Shown here piece by piece: positions 32,667 through 41,789 of a DNA stretch of 50,956 nucleotides. Position 1 is the stretch's first letter; each line of letters begins with the position of its first letter. Origin of the DNA: an uncultured Collinsella sp. GTDB lineage: Bacteria > Actinomycetota > Coriobacteriia > Coriobacteriales > Coriobacteriaceae. The notes under the pieces are model-generated. The model saw only the letters and a list, made by a program, of their open reading frames with translations, made no database searches and was not told where the DNA came from. The stretch covers positions 1-50,956 of the forward strand of contig UQYA01000004.1 of NCBI GenBank assembly GCA_900545165.1, written 5' to 3'. A program made the translations under genes and the position numbers.

Positions 32667-34124
32667 CTAGCGCACCCCCTTCAGCGGTCCCTCAACCAGC
32701 CAAGAACCTGCGTCCTCCAACAACACCTCGCTGGGGTCGCAGCCCAGCTCGCGCGCCAGGATCGCAACCACACGGCTCTGGCAAAAGCCGCTTTGGCACC
32801 GACCCATGCCGGCGCGGCAGCGTCGCTTGACGCCCTCGACCGAAACTGCGCCCGGCTGGCGCCGAATCGCGGCCACAATCTCGGCCTCGGGTACCGTCTC
32901 ACAGCGGCAGACAATCTGTCCCCACGCGGGATCGGACTCGATCAGCTCCTCCTTGCGCGCCAGCGGTGCGCGGTCAAAGTCGTCCGGCGCGCGGCGAATT
33001 AGGTTCCAGTCCGCCCGCTCGTGCAGCTCCACGCCCGCCTCACGCATCACAAGCTCCATACGCTCGGCAATGGCCGGCGCGCTTGCCACGCCCGGCGACT
33101 GAATGCCCGCCGCCTGGAAAAGCCCCGGCACCACGGCCGACTGTCCAATAAAGAAGTCGTTCGTTCCTTGAATGACCGGACGCCCGCCGGCAAATGCGCG
33201 CACCACGCGGCGCGTGTCCAGATCGGGCACCAGTTTGCGCGCGCCGGTCAGCAGCGCGTTCACATCGCTCGCATAGGTCTGCGTGTCGCCCGGCTCGCGC
33301 ACGACAGCCGTGGCGGTGATCACGGTGTTGCCGTGCACGGTGCCCGTCACGATAACGCCTTTCGACACCGGCGTCGGCACGGGGTAGAGCGGCATGAGCG
33401 TGCGTGGCTCCTTGTCCAGCACCACGATGTTGCCCTGACGCCAGACCATCTGGAATTCCTCGGCGCCCGCCATATGCGAGATGTCGGCGGCGCCGTTGCC
33501 CGCGGCGTTGATCAGGTAGCGGCAGCGCACGTTGCCAGCGGGGGTCGCCAGCGTAAAACGCGCGGTTTTGTCATCCGAGTCGGCAACTTCAATTGCCTCC
33601 ACCGGCGCAGACCGCATAAGCGTCACTCCGTTGGCCACGGCGTTCTCTAGCCCGGCAATGGCGACCTCAAACGGATCGACAAAGCCGGTCGAGGGGCACC
33701 ACAGCGCGCACGTCGCCTTGGCACTCGCGCGCGGCTCCAGCTCGTGGATGCGCTCGGGGCCGACAATCGACAGCTCGGGCACGCCGTTGGCCAGACCATT
33801 CTGGCGCAGCTTCTCCAGTTGCGCGCGGTCCTCGTCGTTGAAACCCAGCACCATCGACCCGGTGCGGCGGAACAAAAATCCTAGCTCCTGCGCCCACGTA
33901 CCGTACAACTCGCAGCCACGGGCGTTGACCTGTGCCTTTACGGTGCCCGGCGCCGGATCGTAGCCAGCGTGCACCAGGCCGCCGTTGGCCTTCGACGCGC
34001 CCAGCGCGATGTCGTTCGCCGCCTCGACCACGCAAATGGACAAGTCAAACCGCGCGAGCTGCCGCGCGATGGCGCATCCCGTGATGCCCGCGCCCACAAT
34101 CGCGATATCAAACGTTTCTGCCAC
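32667..34124 (-). CDS. GlpA-like FAD-dependent dehydrogenase with C-terminal BFD-like domain
   Basis: 485-residue DAO-family flavoprotein. The N-terminal FAD fold is IAIVGAGITGCAIARQL; the glycerol-3-phosphate dehydrogenase/glycine oxidase core follows, and a [2Fe-2S] BFD-like domain closes the protein (CRCETVPEAEI...CRAGMGRCQSGFC, ~400-450). This architecture is that of anaerobic glycerol-3-phosphate dehydrogenase, but no glpF or glpK is adjacent, so a different 2-hydroxyacid or polyol substrate is possible. The start is GTG at 34122-34124 with GGGAGG upstream. A perfect inverted repeat, probably an operator, lies 18-32 bases upstream. Confidence 0.82.
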   Translation of the reverse strand: MAETFDIAIVGAGITGCAIARQLARFDLSICVVEAANDIALGASKANGGLVHAGYDPAPGTVKAQVNARGCELYGTWAQELGFLFRRTGSMVLGFNDEDRAQLEKLRQNGLANGVPELSIVGPERIHELEPRASAKATCALWCPSTGFVDPFEVAIAGLENAVANGVTLMRSAPVEAIEVADSDDKTARFTLATPAGNVRCRYLINAAGNGAADISHMAGAEEFQMVWRQGNIVVLDKEPRTLMPLYPVPTPVSKGVIVTGTVHGNTVITATAVVREPGDTQTYASDVNALLTGARKLVPDLDTRRVVRAFAGGRPVIQGTNDFFIGQSAVVPGLFQAAGIQSPGVASAPAIAERMELVMREAGVELHERADWNLIRRAPDDFDRAPLARKEELIESDPAWGQIVCRCETVPEAEIVAAIRRQPGAVSVEGVKRRCRAGMGRCQSGFCQSRVVAILARELGCDPSEVLLEDAGSWLVEGPLKGVR

Positions 34125-34141
34125 GGTGCCTCCCAGACAAG

Positions 34142-34156
34142 TTGACAGGCTGTCAA
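34142..34156 (-). promoter_or_regulatory. Palindromic operator candidate of the GlpA-like operon
   Basis: TTGACAGGCTGTCAA is a perfect 7-bp inverted repeat about a central base. On the minus strand it lies just downstream of a possible -10 (TAGGAT) and upstream of the Shine-Dalgarno sequence, the position of a repressor site. No regulator gene is adjacent. Confidence 0.5.
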
Positions 34157-34228
34157 TAGGACTATCCTACGGTCTGCACGCCCCCAGCGCAGCGGCAATG
34201 CGGCGAACAGCCCCGCAACACCCGCCAA

Positions 34229-34435
34229 CGGCAGACGAGGGGAGACTCGGCAACGTCGACAACCTCGTCTGCCGGCTACTACGGCAACCGTTCGTCTCGA
34301 TCTGTAACAGTTAGACGAGGATTTGGGTTCCAGATGTTACAGATTGGGACGTTAGTCTGACGGCGCACCCGTTCGTCTCGATCTGCAACATCTAGCCCCG
34401 GATTCCGCTCTCACCTGTTACAGATTGAGATGTTT
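34229..34435. repeat. Cluster of three hairpins between divergent genes
   Basis: Hairpin 1 pairs CGGCAGACGAGG (34229-34240) with CCTCGTCTGCCG (34263-34274). Two related 65-bp units follow. Unit 2 (34288-34353) and unit 3 (34369-34435) both begin CCGTTCGTCTCGATCTG and pair (CGTCTCGATCTGTAACA with TGTTACAGATTGGGACG; the unit 3 arms differ slightly). The unit 2 loop repeats the GACGAGG of hairpin 1. Function unknown; two units in tandem indicate a repeated element. Confidence 0.6.
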
Positions 34436-34530
34436 GTGTCCGCGCCAGCCCCGTACCCAGCCGTAGTCCCATATAAACAAACCCCGTGGTAAACTTGACC
34501 GGACTGTTAATATCCCGAAAGGTATCCGTA

Positions 34531-34962
34531 ATGTCCAAGTACATCTCCGAGCTCATGTCGCCGCAGCTTATGGGCGTCGTCTATGCCTTCGTTGGCTTTA
34601 TCATCGCCCTGTATGTGCTGTCGGTCGTCTATGTGTTCATCGACGCACGCCGCCGCGGCGCCAGCGCCTACGTGGCATGGGGCATCATCGCCCTCATCCC
34701 GTTTGTGGGCCTCATTGCCTACCTGGTCCTGCGCCCGCACTCCTACGCGTCCGACCGTGAGGAGCAGGAGCTGGACATGGCCCTGCGCGAGCGCCAACTT
34801 GCCCAGTACGGCACCTGCCCGCAGTGCGGCGCGCCCATCGAGAAGGACTTCGTCGTCTGCCCGGTGTGCGATACCCAGGTTCGCAACGTATGCCCCAGCT
34901 GCCATCGCCCGCTCGATGCGCACTGGAAGGTCTGCCCCTACTGCCGAACTCGCATCCAGTAA
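34531..34962 (+). CDS. Membrane protein with PLDc_N-type helices and double zinc ribbon
   Basis: 143 residues. Two N-terminal membrane segments (VVYAFVGFIIALYVLSVVYVF and AYVAWGIIALIPFVGLIAYLVL) resemble the phospholipase D nuclease N-terminal domain, which is found alone in many small membrane proteins. After a charged linker come two zinc ribbons: CPQCGAPIEKDFVVCPVCD and CPSCHRPLDAHWKVCPYC. The ribbons face the cytoplasm if the linker does. Function unknown. ATG 34531 has AAAGG upstream; earlier in-frame starts lie in the promoter region. Single-gene unit. Confidence 0.75.
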   Translation: MSKYISELMSPQLMGVVYAFVGFIIALYVLSVVYVFIDARRRGASAYVAWGIIALIPFVGLIAYLVLRPHSYASDREEQELDMALRERQLAQYGTCPQCGAPIEKDFVVCPVCDTQVRNVCPSCHRPLDAHWKVCPYCRTRIQ

Positions 34963-35052
34963 CGCATCCATCGCCGGGCCGGCCGCAAGCCACGGGCACA
35001 CCGCAAGCCACACGCGCAACCTGCCCACACGATGAAGCATGCGTAGAAAATC

Positions 35053-35081
35053 GCCCGCCGTGCCATTAAGGTGCGGCGGGC
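35053..35081 (+). terminator. Hairpin after the zinc-ribbon gene, possible terminator
   Basis: 8-bp GC-only stem GCCCGCCG/CGGCGGGC with a 13-base loop. The tail GCTTGTAT is poor in T and overlaps the putative thrS -35, so the hairpin might instead insulate thrS. Confidence 0.45.
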
Positions 35082-35083
35082 GC

Positions 35084-35111
35084 TTGTATACCAAGGCAAC
35101 CTGCCTATAAT
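35084..35111 (+). promoter_or_regulatory. thrS: Probable thrS promoter
   Basis: TTGTAT (35084-35089) and TATAAT (35106-35111) are separated by 16 bases. The -10 matches consensus perfectly, and the predicted leader of about 63 bases contains a perfect inverted repeat. Confidence 0.65.
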
Positions 35112-35154
35112 GATGCAAGTTAAAACGCCGAGCGCATCGCACGCACTTGCATCA
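35111..35154 (+). promoter_or_regulatory. Inverted repeat in the thrS leader
   Basis: TGATGCAAGT (35111-35120) and ACTTGCATCA (35145-35154) form a perfect 10-bp stem with a 24-base loop. It lies between the -10 box and the ribosome site (GAGAGGAG), where it could regulate initiation or translation. E. coli ThrRS is known to bind its own leader, but the mechanism here is unknown. No T-box is seen. Confidence 0.5.
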
Positions 35155-35180
35155 GGCATCCGAGAGGAGAAAACATACCC

Positions 35181-36944
<1,764 letters not shown>

Positions 36945-36966
36945 GGCAAGCTGCACAACAATTAAC

Positions 36967-37002
36967 AAAGGCGACCGTCCACACAGGGCGGTCGCCTTTT
37001 TT
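36967..37002 (+). terminator. Rho-independent terminator of thrS
   Basis: AAAGGCGACCGTCC pairs with GGGCGGTCGCCTTT (one G-U-type position) around ACACA and is followed by TTT, 22 bases after the stop. Confidence 0.88.
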
Positions 37003-37016
37003 CATGCCGAAATAAG

Positions 37017-37045
37017 AAAAGCCGCTGGTTAAGCGGCTTTTTTTG
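37017..37045 (+). terminator. Second terminator before the polysaccharide locus
   Basis: 10-bp stem AAAAGCCGCT/AGCGGCTTTT with loop GGTTA and a run of seven T. Two strong terminators in series isolate thrS from the locus that follows, and would also stop transcripts if the adjacent promoter segment pointed left once its orientation is considered. Confidence 0.85.
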
Positions 37046-37050
37046 TTGCA

Positions 37051-37185
37051 CAAAAGGTACAGGTTTTTGTAGAGGGGTATGGAGATGTACCTACTAGCAG
37101 TACATTGTTAGCGTAATCTGGGCAAACGCCGATTAATTGCTTGTATAATGTCGTCTGTCGAAAGATACAAAAACCTGTACTTTTG
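37051..37185 (+). promoter_or_regulatory. Candidate invertible promoter flanked by inverted repeats
   Basis: Left repeat CAAAAGGTACAGGTTTTTGTA (37051-37071, written here in two parts as CAAAAGG + TACAGGTTTTTGTA) and right repeat TACAAAAACCTGTACTTTTG (37166-37185) are inverse complements apart from one extra G. The 15-base core GTACAGGTTTTTGTA is perfect. They enclose 94 bases with a consensus -10 (TATAAT, 37144-37149) that points to the regulator gene at 37272. This is the layout of phase-variable promoters of gut capsule loci. Inversion would turn the promoter toward the thrS terminators. No recombinase gene is in the window. Confidence 0.6.
37144..37149 (+). promoter_or_regulatory. -10 box of the polysaccharide locus promoter
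   Basis: TATAAT in TTGTATAATG; no good -35 can be assigned (GGCAAA at 17 bases is poor), so an activator or another sigma factor may be needed. The transcript would begin about 37156 and carry a ~115-base leader with a hairpin TTTGCG-TGCAT-CGCAAA at 37234-37250. Confidence 0.55.
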
Positions 37186-37271
37186 CGACTGCGCCTAGCT
37201 GCGAGCGAGAAGCCTGTTCTAAACGCCCCTGCATTTGCGTGCATCGCAAAGCCAAAAGAGGGGGCGAAAAC

Positions 37272-37862
37272 ATGGAACAGACGGCACGGCGCCAAGAGCA
37301 GCTGCCGGGCGCATTTAACGGCGCCACCACCAACAGCCAGCACGGCCGCGTCCGCTGGTATCTGGTCCACACCCCCAATGGAAAAGAGCGCGAGACCTGC
37401 GAAAAGGTCCGCTGCATTATCCCGCACAACCTTATGCAGGACGCTTTTGTGATGCAAAAAGAGTTCTGGTTTAAGCGGGACGGCGCCTGGTCGCTCCAAA
37501 CCAAACCCATGTACAAGGAATATTTCTTCGTCGCCACGCACGATGCCGCCGCGCTCGATAGGGCTTTGGCCCAGTTGAGCTTTGGCTGTCGCATCGCCGG
37601 TAGTAGGGAGCGGGCGTACATGCCCATGCCGGACGATGCGCAGGATTGGTATCGCAGCGTGCTCGATGACGACGGCGTGGTGCGTAACAGCGTTGCGCGC
37701 ATAGAAGACGGCGTGCTGCACATAGAACAGGGGCCCTTGGTGGGGCAAGAGGCCCGTGTGCACAAGATCGACCGTCATAAGCGCTGGTGCCTGGTAAACG
37801 TGGGCGAAGGTAACTCCGCATTTAGGGAGCTGCTACCGCTCGACGTTCCCAGCAAAACGTAA
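37272..37862 (+). CDS. loaP: NusG-family specialised antiterminator (LoaP/UpxY-like)
   Basis: 196 residues. The NusG N-terminal domain starts VRWYLVHTPNGKERETCEKVR at residue ~27, and a KOW domain lies at the C terminus (GPLVGQEARVHKIDRHKRWCLVNV). Being the first gene of a long polysaccharide operon, it fits LoaP or UpxY paralogues, which load onto RNA polymerase at an RNA or DNA signal in the leader and let it read through terminators in long operons. The LoaP assignment is from context; the family is clear. ATG 37272 has AGAGGGGG upstream. The GGGATCCC palindrome at 37914-37921 lies in the short gap to the next gene. Confidence 0.8.
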   Translation: MEQTARRQEQLPGAFNGATTNSQHGRVRWYLVHTPNGKERETCEKVRCIIPHNLMQDAFVMQKEFWFKRDGAWSLQTKPMYKEYFFVATHDAAALDRALAQLSFGCRIAGSRERAYMPMPDDAQDWYRSVLDDDGVVRNSVARIEDGVLHIEQGPLVGQEARVHKIDRHKRWCLVNVGEGNSAFRELLPLDVPSKT

Positions 37863-37946
37863 GGGAGACGTTGCACCAGCTATTCGTTCGCATTTTTGAA
37901 TTTACCGATTTGGGGATCCCTGGGGAACGGGGACGTAGGTTTGACT

Positions 37947-38648
37947 ATGGCTGCTAAAGAAGTAACAGAGAGCTGTGTATCCGTGGGGGACACACTGGCT
38001 ATTAAAGAGATTAAGCCGAGCGGTACGCTTGGTTACCGCTTTATTAAGAGGCTGTTTGATCTGGTGTTCAGTCTTTTGATGAGCGTACTGCTGCTTATCC
38101 CTATCGCCATTGTGTGCTTGCTCATTAGCCTCGAATCGCCCGGCAGCCCAATGTATACGCAAGAGCGCGTCGGCAAGGGCGGAAGGACTATCAAGATTTT
38201 TAAGCTTCGTAGTATGGTCGCCGACGCCGGCAACGTGCAGAAGTATCTGAGTCCTGAGCAGCTGCATCAGTGGGAAGTCGAGCGTAAGGTCGATGATGAC
38301 CCTCGCATCACCAAAGTCGGCCAGTTTATTCGCAAGTGCTCGATCGACGAAATGCCGCAGTTTCTTAACGTGTTGAACGGCGACCTTTCCGTCATTGGCC
38401 CGCGCCCCATTACGAGAGATGAACTTGATCAGCACTTTTCCGATGAGGAAAAGGCTGTGTTGCTCTCGGTTCAGCCCGGTATCACTGGTTTATGGCAAGC
38501 GACTGATCGAAATGAAGCGACGTTCGAAAGTGGTCTGCGTCAGCAGATTGAACTTCGTTACGTTCAAAACCGCTGCTTCCTTATGGACTGGAAATGCTTT
38601 ACCGGCACTTTTGGTGCCATGTTTGGAAAGAAGAGAACGGGACGATAG
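37947..38648 (+). CDS. Priming sugar transferase (undecaprenyl-phosphate glycosyl-1-phosphate transferase)
   Basis: 233-residue polyprenyl sugar-phosphate transferase. One membrane helix near residue 35 (VFSLLMSVLLLIPIAIVCLLI) is followed by the conserved core: PMYTQERVGKGGRTIKIFKLRSM, then CSIDEMPQFLNVLNGDLSVIGPRP and PGITGLWQA. It puts the first sugar phosphate on undecaprenyl phosphate to begin each repeat unit. ATG 37947 is preferred to an in-frame TTG at 37896 because the family begins shortly before the helix. The stop is at 38648 and the next ATG follows directly. Confidence 0.93.
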   Translation: MAAKEVTESCVSVGDTLAIKEIKPSGTLGYRFIKRLFDLVFSLLMSVLLLIPIAIVCLLISLESPGSPMYTQERVGKGGRTIKIFKLRSMVADAGNVQKYLSPEQLHQWEVERKVDDDPRITKVGQFIRKCSIDEMPQFLNVLNGDLSVIGPRPITRDELDQHFSDEEKAVLLSVQPGITGLWQATDRNEATFESGLRQQIELRYVQNRCFLMDWKCFTGTFGAMFGKKRTGR

Positions 38649-39482
38649 ATGCAGACAAACTTTTCTTCTTCTTACAGTGTGTTGATGAGCATTTACAAAA
38701 AAGAAAATCCTGCCTTTTTAATTCAAGCTTTAGACAGCATGCTGAATCAAACGGTTTCTCCTGCCGAGATCGTCATGGTCAAGGATGGTCCGCTTACGCA
38801 TGAGCTTGAAGACGTGCTCCAAGATTATGACTTCCTGCATCCCGGACTGTTCAATTTTGTTTCGTATGAAAAAAACCATGGACTTGGGTATGCACTGCGC
38901 CAAGGCATCCTTGCTTGCTCTAACGAAATTGTTGCACGCATGGACACTGATGATATAGCTCGTCCGGATCGTATGGAGAAACAGCTTGCCGCTATTGATA
39001 GTGGTCTCGATATGGTCGGAAGCGATGTTATCGAATTCGTCACGACTCCCAATGAACCTGTTGCGTCCACAGATCTTCCCAAGGGCATCGACGCTATACG
39101 TTCTTATTCCAAAAGGCGAAATCCCTTTCGTCATCCTCCTATGACGTTTAGAAAGTCGAAAGTCATGGAGGCTGGTAACTACAGTTCCGATTTTCTCTAC
39201 TTTGAGGATTGGGACCTTTTTAACAGGATGCTCGCATGTGGCTGCAAGGCGGATAACCTGAAGGAACCGCTTGTTGCGATGCGCGTTAGTGGGGATTTCT
39301 ATGCTCGCAGGGGGGGCTCGCAGTATCTTAAGTACGCTAAAGCATTTAAGCGTGCTCAAGTTGAGCGTGGCTATTTCACAAAATGCGATTATATCTGTTC
39401 TTATTTACCGCATGCCGTCGTCTGTCTGATGCCAAATTCCGTTAGAGCGTTGATATATCGTTTTGTTCTCAGGAGGTCTTAG
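38649..39482 (+). CDS. Family 2 glycosyltransferase
   Basis: 277 residues, GT-A fold. The N terminus SVLMSIYKKENPAFLIQALDS and the metal-binding DTDDIARPDR (DxD, residue ~100) are typical; the acceptor region follows (HPPMTFRKSKVMEAG and FEDWDLFNRML). No membrane helix is evident, so it acts on the inner face of the membrane on lipid-linked sugars. It abuts the priming transferase gene. From here to about 46 kb the sequence is noticeably richer in A/T than flanking genes. Donor and acceptor unknown. Confidence 0.9.
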   Translation: MQTNFSSSYSVLMSIYKKENPAFLIQALDSMLNQTVSPAEIVMVKDGPLTHELEDVLQDYDFLHPGLFNFVSYEKNHGLGYALRQGILACSNEIVARMDTDDIARPDRMEKQLAAIDSGLDMVGSDVIEFVTTPNEPVASTDLPKGIDAIRSYSKRRNPFRHPPMTFRKSKVMEAGNYSSDFLYFEDWDLFNRMLACGCKADNLKEPLVAMRVSGDFYARRGGSQYLKYAKAFKRAQVERGYFTKCDYICSYLPHAVVCLMPNSVRALIYRFVLRRS

Positions 39483-39486
39483 ATAT

Positions 39487-40479
39487 ATGGCTTCTGATGT
39501 TGCTAAGCCTCTGGTTAGTGTCATTGTCCCCATGTACAACGTGGGTATGTTCGCGCTTCCTTGCGTAAACTCATTGCTTGGTCAGACTTATTCGAATATC
39601 GAATATATTATTGTGGATGATGGATGTACTGATAATACTATTGATCTTATTGAAGATGCCGTTGGATCAGACACGCGATTTAAGATTTTGCATAAGGAAA
39701 ACGGCGGTCTTTCTTCTGCTCGTAACTTTGGTACTCAAAGGTGCCACGGCGATTATGTCATGTATGTTGATGGGGACGATTTGATTGATTCGCGAACTGT
39801 TGAGTTGATGGTCGAAGCGGCTGACAAGTATCAAGTTTCGCTCGTTATCGGCTCCTTTGCGAAGACGCCTGTTCTTGATAACTATAAGATGGGGCAGAAT
39901 GTAGAATTCCATGTTGAATCTGGAATTGAGCATTTACGAAAATTACTTTTATTAAGCGGTGAGAGCGGCTCTGCGTGCGGAAAGCTCTTTGAACGATCTC
40001 TTATTAACGACCTTGTCTTTCCTGAGGGGCAGCTCTTCGAAGACATGGGCGTAATTGCTAAAATTTGTTCCAAAATTCAAAAGGTTGCATTCTCTGATGC
40101 GTGCTTTTATGCATACGTGACGAGACCTGGTTCCATTACAACGCTCAGAAAGCAGGGTTCCAAGCATGCTAAAGACATGGACAGGACTATTGAGACTGTT
40201 CGACGATTTGCCGGGTCTGAATTTCAGGGCGAGTTTGAGTGTTTTCAATCATTCTGTACGCTTCGCGTTGCAATGAGGGTTGATCCGGACGGATTTGATA
40301 GTAAGGCTGACGCCCAGAAATATTTGAGGAATGCTCGAGGGCTTGCCTGGAGGGCGTCGAGGAACCCATATGCTTGTTCAAAATGGAGGTTACGCTGTGC
40401 TCTCTTTTCTATCTCTCCTAGGGTTCATAACGCTTTCTATGCGTTATATGCTGCAATTTCTGGTAAGGCTATCGGGTAA
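39487..40479 (+). CDS. Family 2 glycosyltransferase
   Basis: 330 residues. The classic GT2 start VSVIVPMYNVGMFALPCVNSLLGQTYSNIEYIIVDDGCTDNT is followed by GGLSSARNFG and the DxD motif VDGDDLIDS at residue ~95. The C-terminal half resembles LPS/capsule transferases (SACGKLFERSL, LFEDMGVIAKI). ATG 39487 is 10 bases after AGGAGG and downstream of the previous gene's stop at 39482. Specificity unknown. Confidence 0.92.
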   Translation: MASDVAKPLVSVIVPMYNVGMFALPCVNSLLGQTYSNIEYIIVDDGCTDNTIDLIEDAVGSDTRFKILHKENGGLSSARNFGTQRCHGDYVMYVDGDDLIDSRTVELMVEAADKYQVSLVIGSFAKTPVLDNYKMGQNVEFHVESGIEHLRKLLLLSGESGSACGKLFERSLINDLVFPEGQLFEDMGVIAKICSKIQKVAFSDACFYAYVTRPGSITTLRKQGSKHAKDMDRTIETVRRFAGSEFQGEFECFQSFCTLRVAMRVDPDGFDSKADAQKYLRNARGLAWRASRNPYACSKWRLRCALFSISPRVHNAFYALYAAISGKAIG

Positions 40480-40503
40480 CTCCTGTGATAAAAGGTTGAT
40501 AAG

Positions 40504-40671
40504 GTGAGTTTTTCTATTAGCGCGCATCTGTTTAACGTTACTGAATGCCATGGCAGCTTTTTGTATAACATCTATTTTCAAGATGTGTTTAACTGCTGTG
40601 TTGGTGTTTTCGACGTGGTTTCGACCGGAGGTAAATCGACGGTTTACAAACGATATGCAAAGCAGGTGTAG
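40504..40671 (+). CDS. Small ORF (55 codons) immediately before the polymerase gene
   Basis: GTG 40504 to TAG 40669-40671, beginning MSFSISAHLFNVTEC and ending STVYKRYAKQV, with AAAAGG about 8 bases before the start. The stop is 2 bases before the EpsG-like ATG, consistent with coupling. No known family is recognised; it may be a real small protein, a leader peptide or the remnant of a larger gene. It fills the only large gap between two genes of the operon. Confidence 0.35.
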   Translation: MSFSISAHLFNVTECHGSFLYNIYFQDVFNCCVGVFDVVSTGGKSTVYKRYAKQV

Positions 40672-40673
40672 AG

Positions 40674-41789
40674 ATGCCAATCTATTTCATTGCCTTTGTG
40701 TCCCATATTGCATTGCTATATTTTTCGGTAAAGATACCTAATAAGCGCGTCAGTTTTCTTCTAGCGGTTATCGCGGTTCTCCCCCTTTGTTTGGTGGCGG
40801 GGCTGCGCGATGCATCTGTCGGTACCGATACCTCGGCATATCCTCTCAGGTGTTTTTACGCCTCGCAGTATTATTCGCTCACAGGTGCTATGGGTGCTTG
40901 CTCAGATCAAGAGCCGCTATTCGTAATTCTCTTCTGGATCCTGGGGAGACTGACTGGTGATTTCCACGCTGTTCTTTTTCTTTGTGAAGCCATCGTTCTC
41001 CTTCCCTATATTTTAGTTGTTAGGAAGTTGTATCCTCGCGGGTATCCTGTCGTAGGTTTCTTTCTTTGTTTCGTTGTGTTCGGTTATACGTTAAACATAA
41101 TTAGGCAATGTCTTGCTACTAGTATGCTCGTCATGATGCTCTATGAGCTGTTCCGTGAGAAGCGCGTCCCCGCTATTGTTTATTTGGCTCTTGCAGTTGG
41201 CTTTCACAAAATGTCTATCATAGGACTTTTAATTTGGATTATTTATATTTCATGCTTCAACCGCAGACAAGAACGTTCATACAAGACCGTTGCACTTCTT
41301 GCATGCGTTGGCGTTATCATTTTTGCTATTTGTGTGATTATGAGTGGACCGGATGTAATGGAACTCGTGTCTCTATTTACGTCGTCATATAGCTTTCAGA
41401 TCAAACACGCTGGAATGGGCTCATTTAATATCACAATGCTTATTTATTTTCTATTTTGTATTGCTATATGGATGTTGGGTAGTAAGGGTTTGACCACGAG
41501 CATTGATCGATGGACACTTAATTTTTATACGAGCTGTGGCATAATTTCTTCCTTATTCGCTCAATTTGCGAGCATCAGTCCTGAGCTAATTCGACTCAGT
41601 TTCCCTTTTCTTTTCATTTCAGGTTTGGTTTACCCCTTTTTATCTGAAAACCTTGGTAGAGAGCGGTTTCTAACTGGAACTCTGGGCTTTTTATTTTTCG
41701 TGTTTTATTTTGTCATTACGTTTGTATATGGCGGCAGCTGCGATCTTTTTCCGTATTCGTCGGCGCTATTAGGAGTTATTTATGCATGA
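40674..41789 (+). CDS. EpsG-family polysaccharide polymerase
   Basis: 371-residue membrane protein with about ten hydrophobic segments. The EpsG motif AGLRDASVGTDTSAY occurs near residue 44 and the helix NIIRQCLATSMLV near ~140, both typical of this Wzy-like family, which joins repeat units outside the membrane. ATG 40674 follows the small ORF. The stop overlaps the next start by 8 bases, so translation is coupled. It lies in the AT-rich part of the locus. Confidence 0.85.
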   Translation: MPIYFIAFVSHIALLYFSVKIPNKRVSFLLAVIAVLPLCLVAGLRDASVGTDTSAYPLRCFYASQYYSLTGAMGACSDQEPLFVILFWILGRLTGDFHAVLFLCEAIVLLPYILVVRKLYPRGYPVVGFFLCFVVFGYTLNIIRQCLATSMLVMMLYELFREKRVPAIVYLALAVGFHKMSIIGLLIWIIYISCFNRRQERSYKTVALLACVGVIIFAICVIMSGPDVMELVSLFTSSYSFQIKHAGMGSFNITMLIYFLFCIAIWMLGSKGLTTSIDRWTLNFYTSCGIISSLFAQFASISPELIRLSFPFLFISGLVYPFLSENLGRERFLTGTLGFLFFVFYFVITFVYGGSCDLFPYSSALLGVIYA

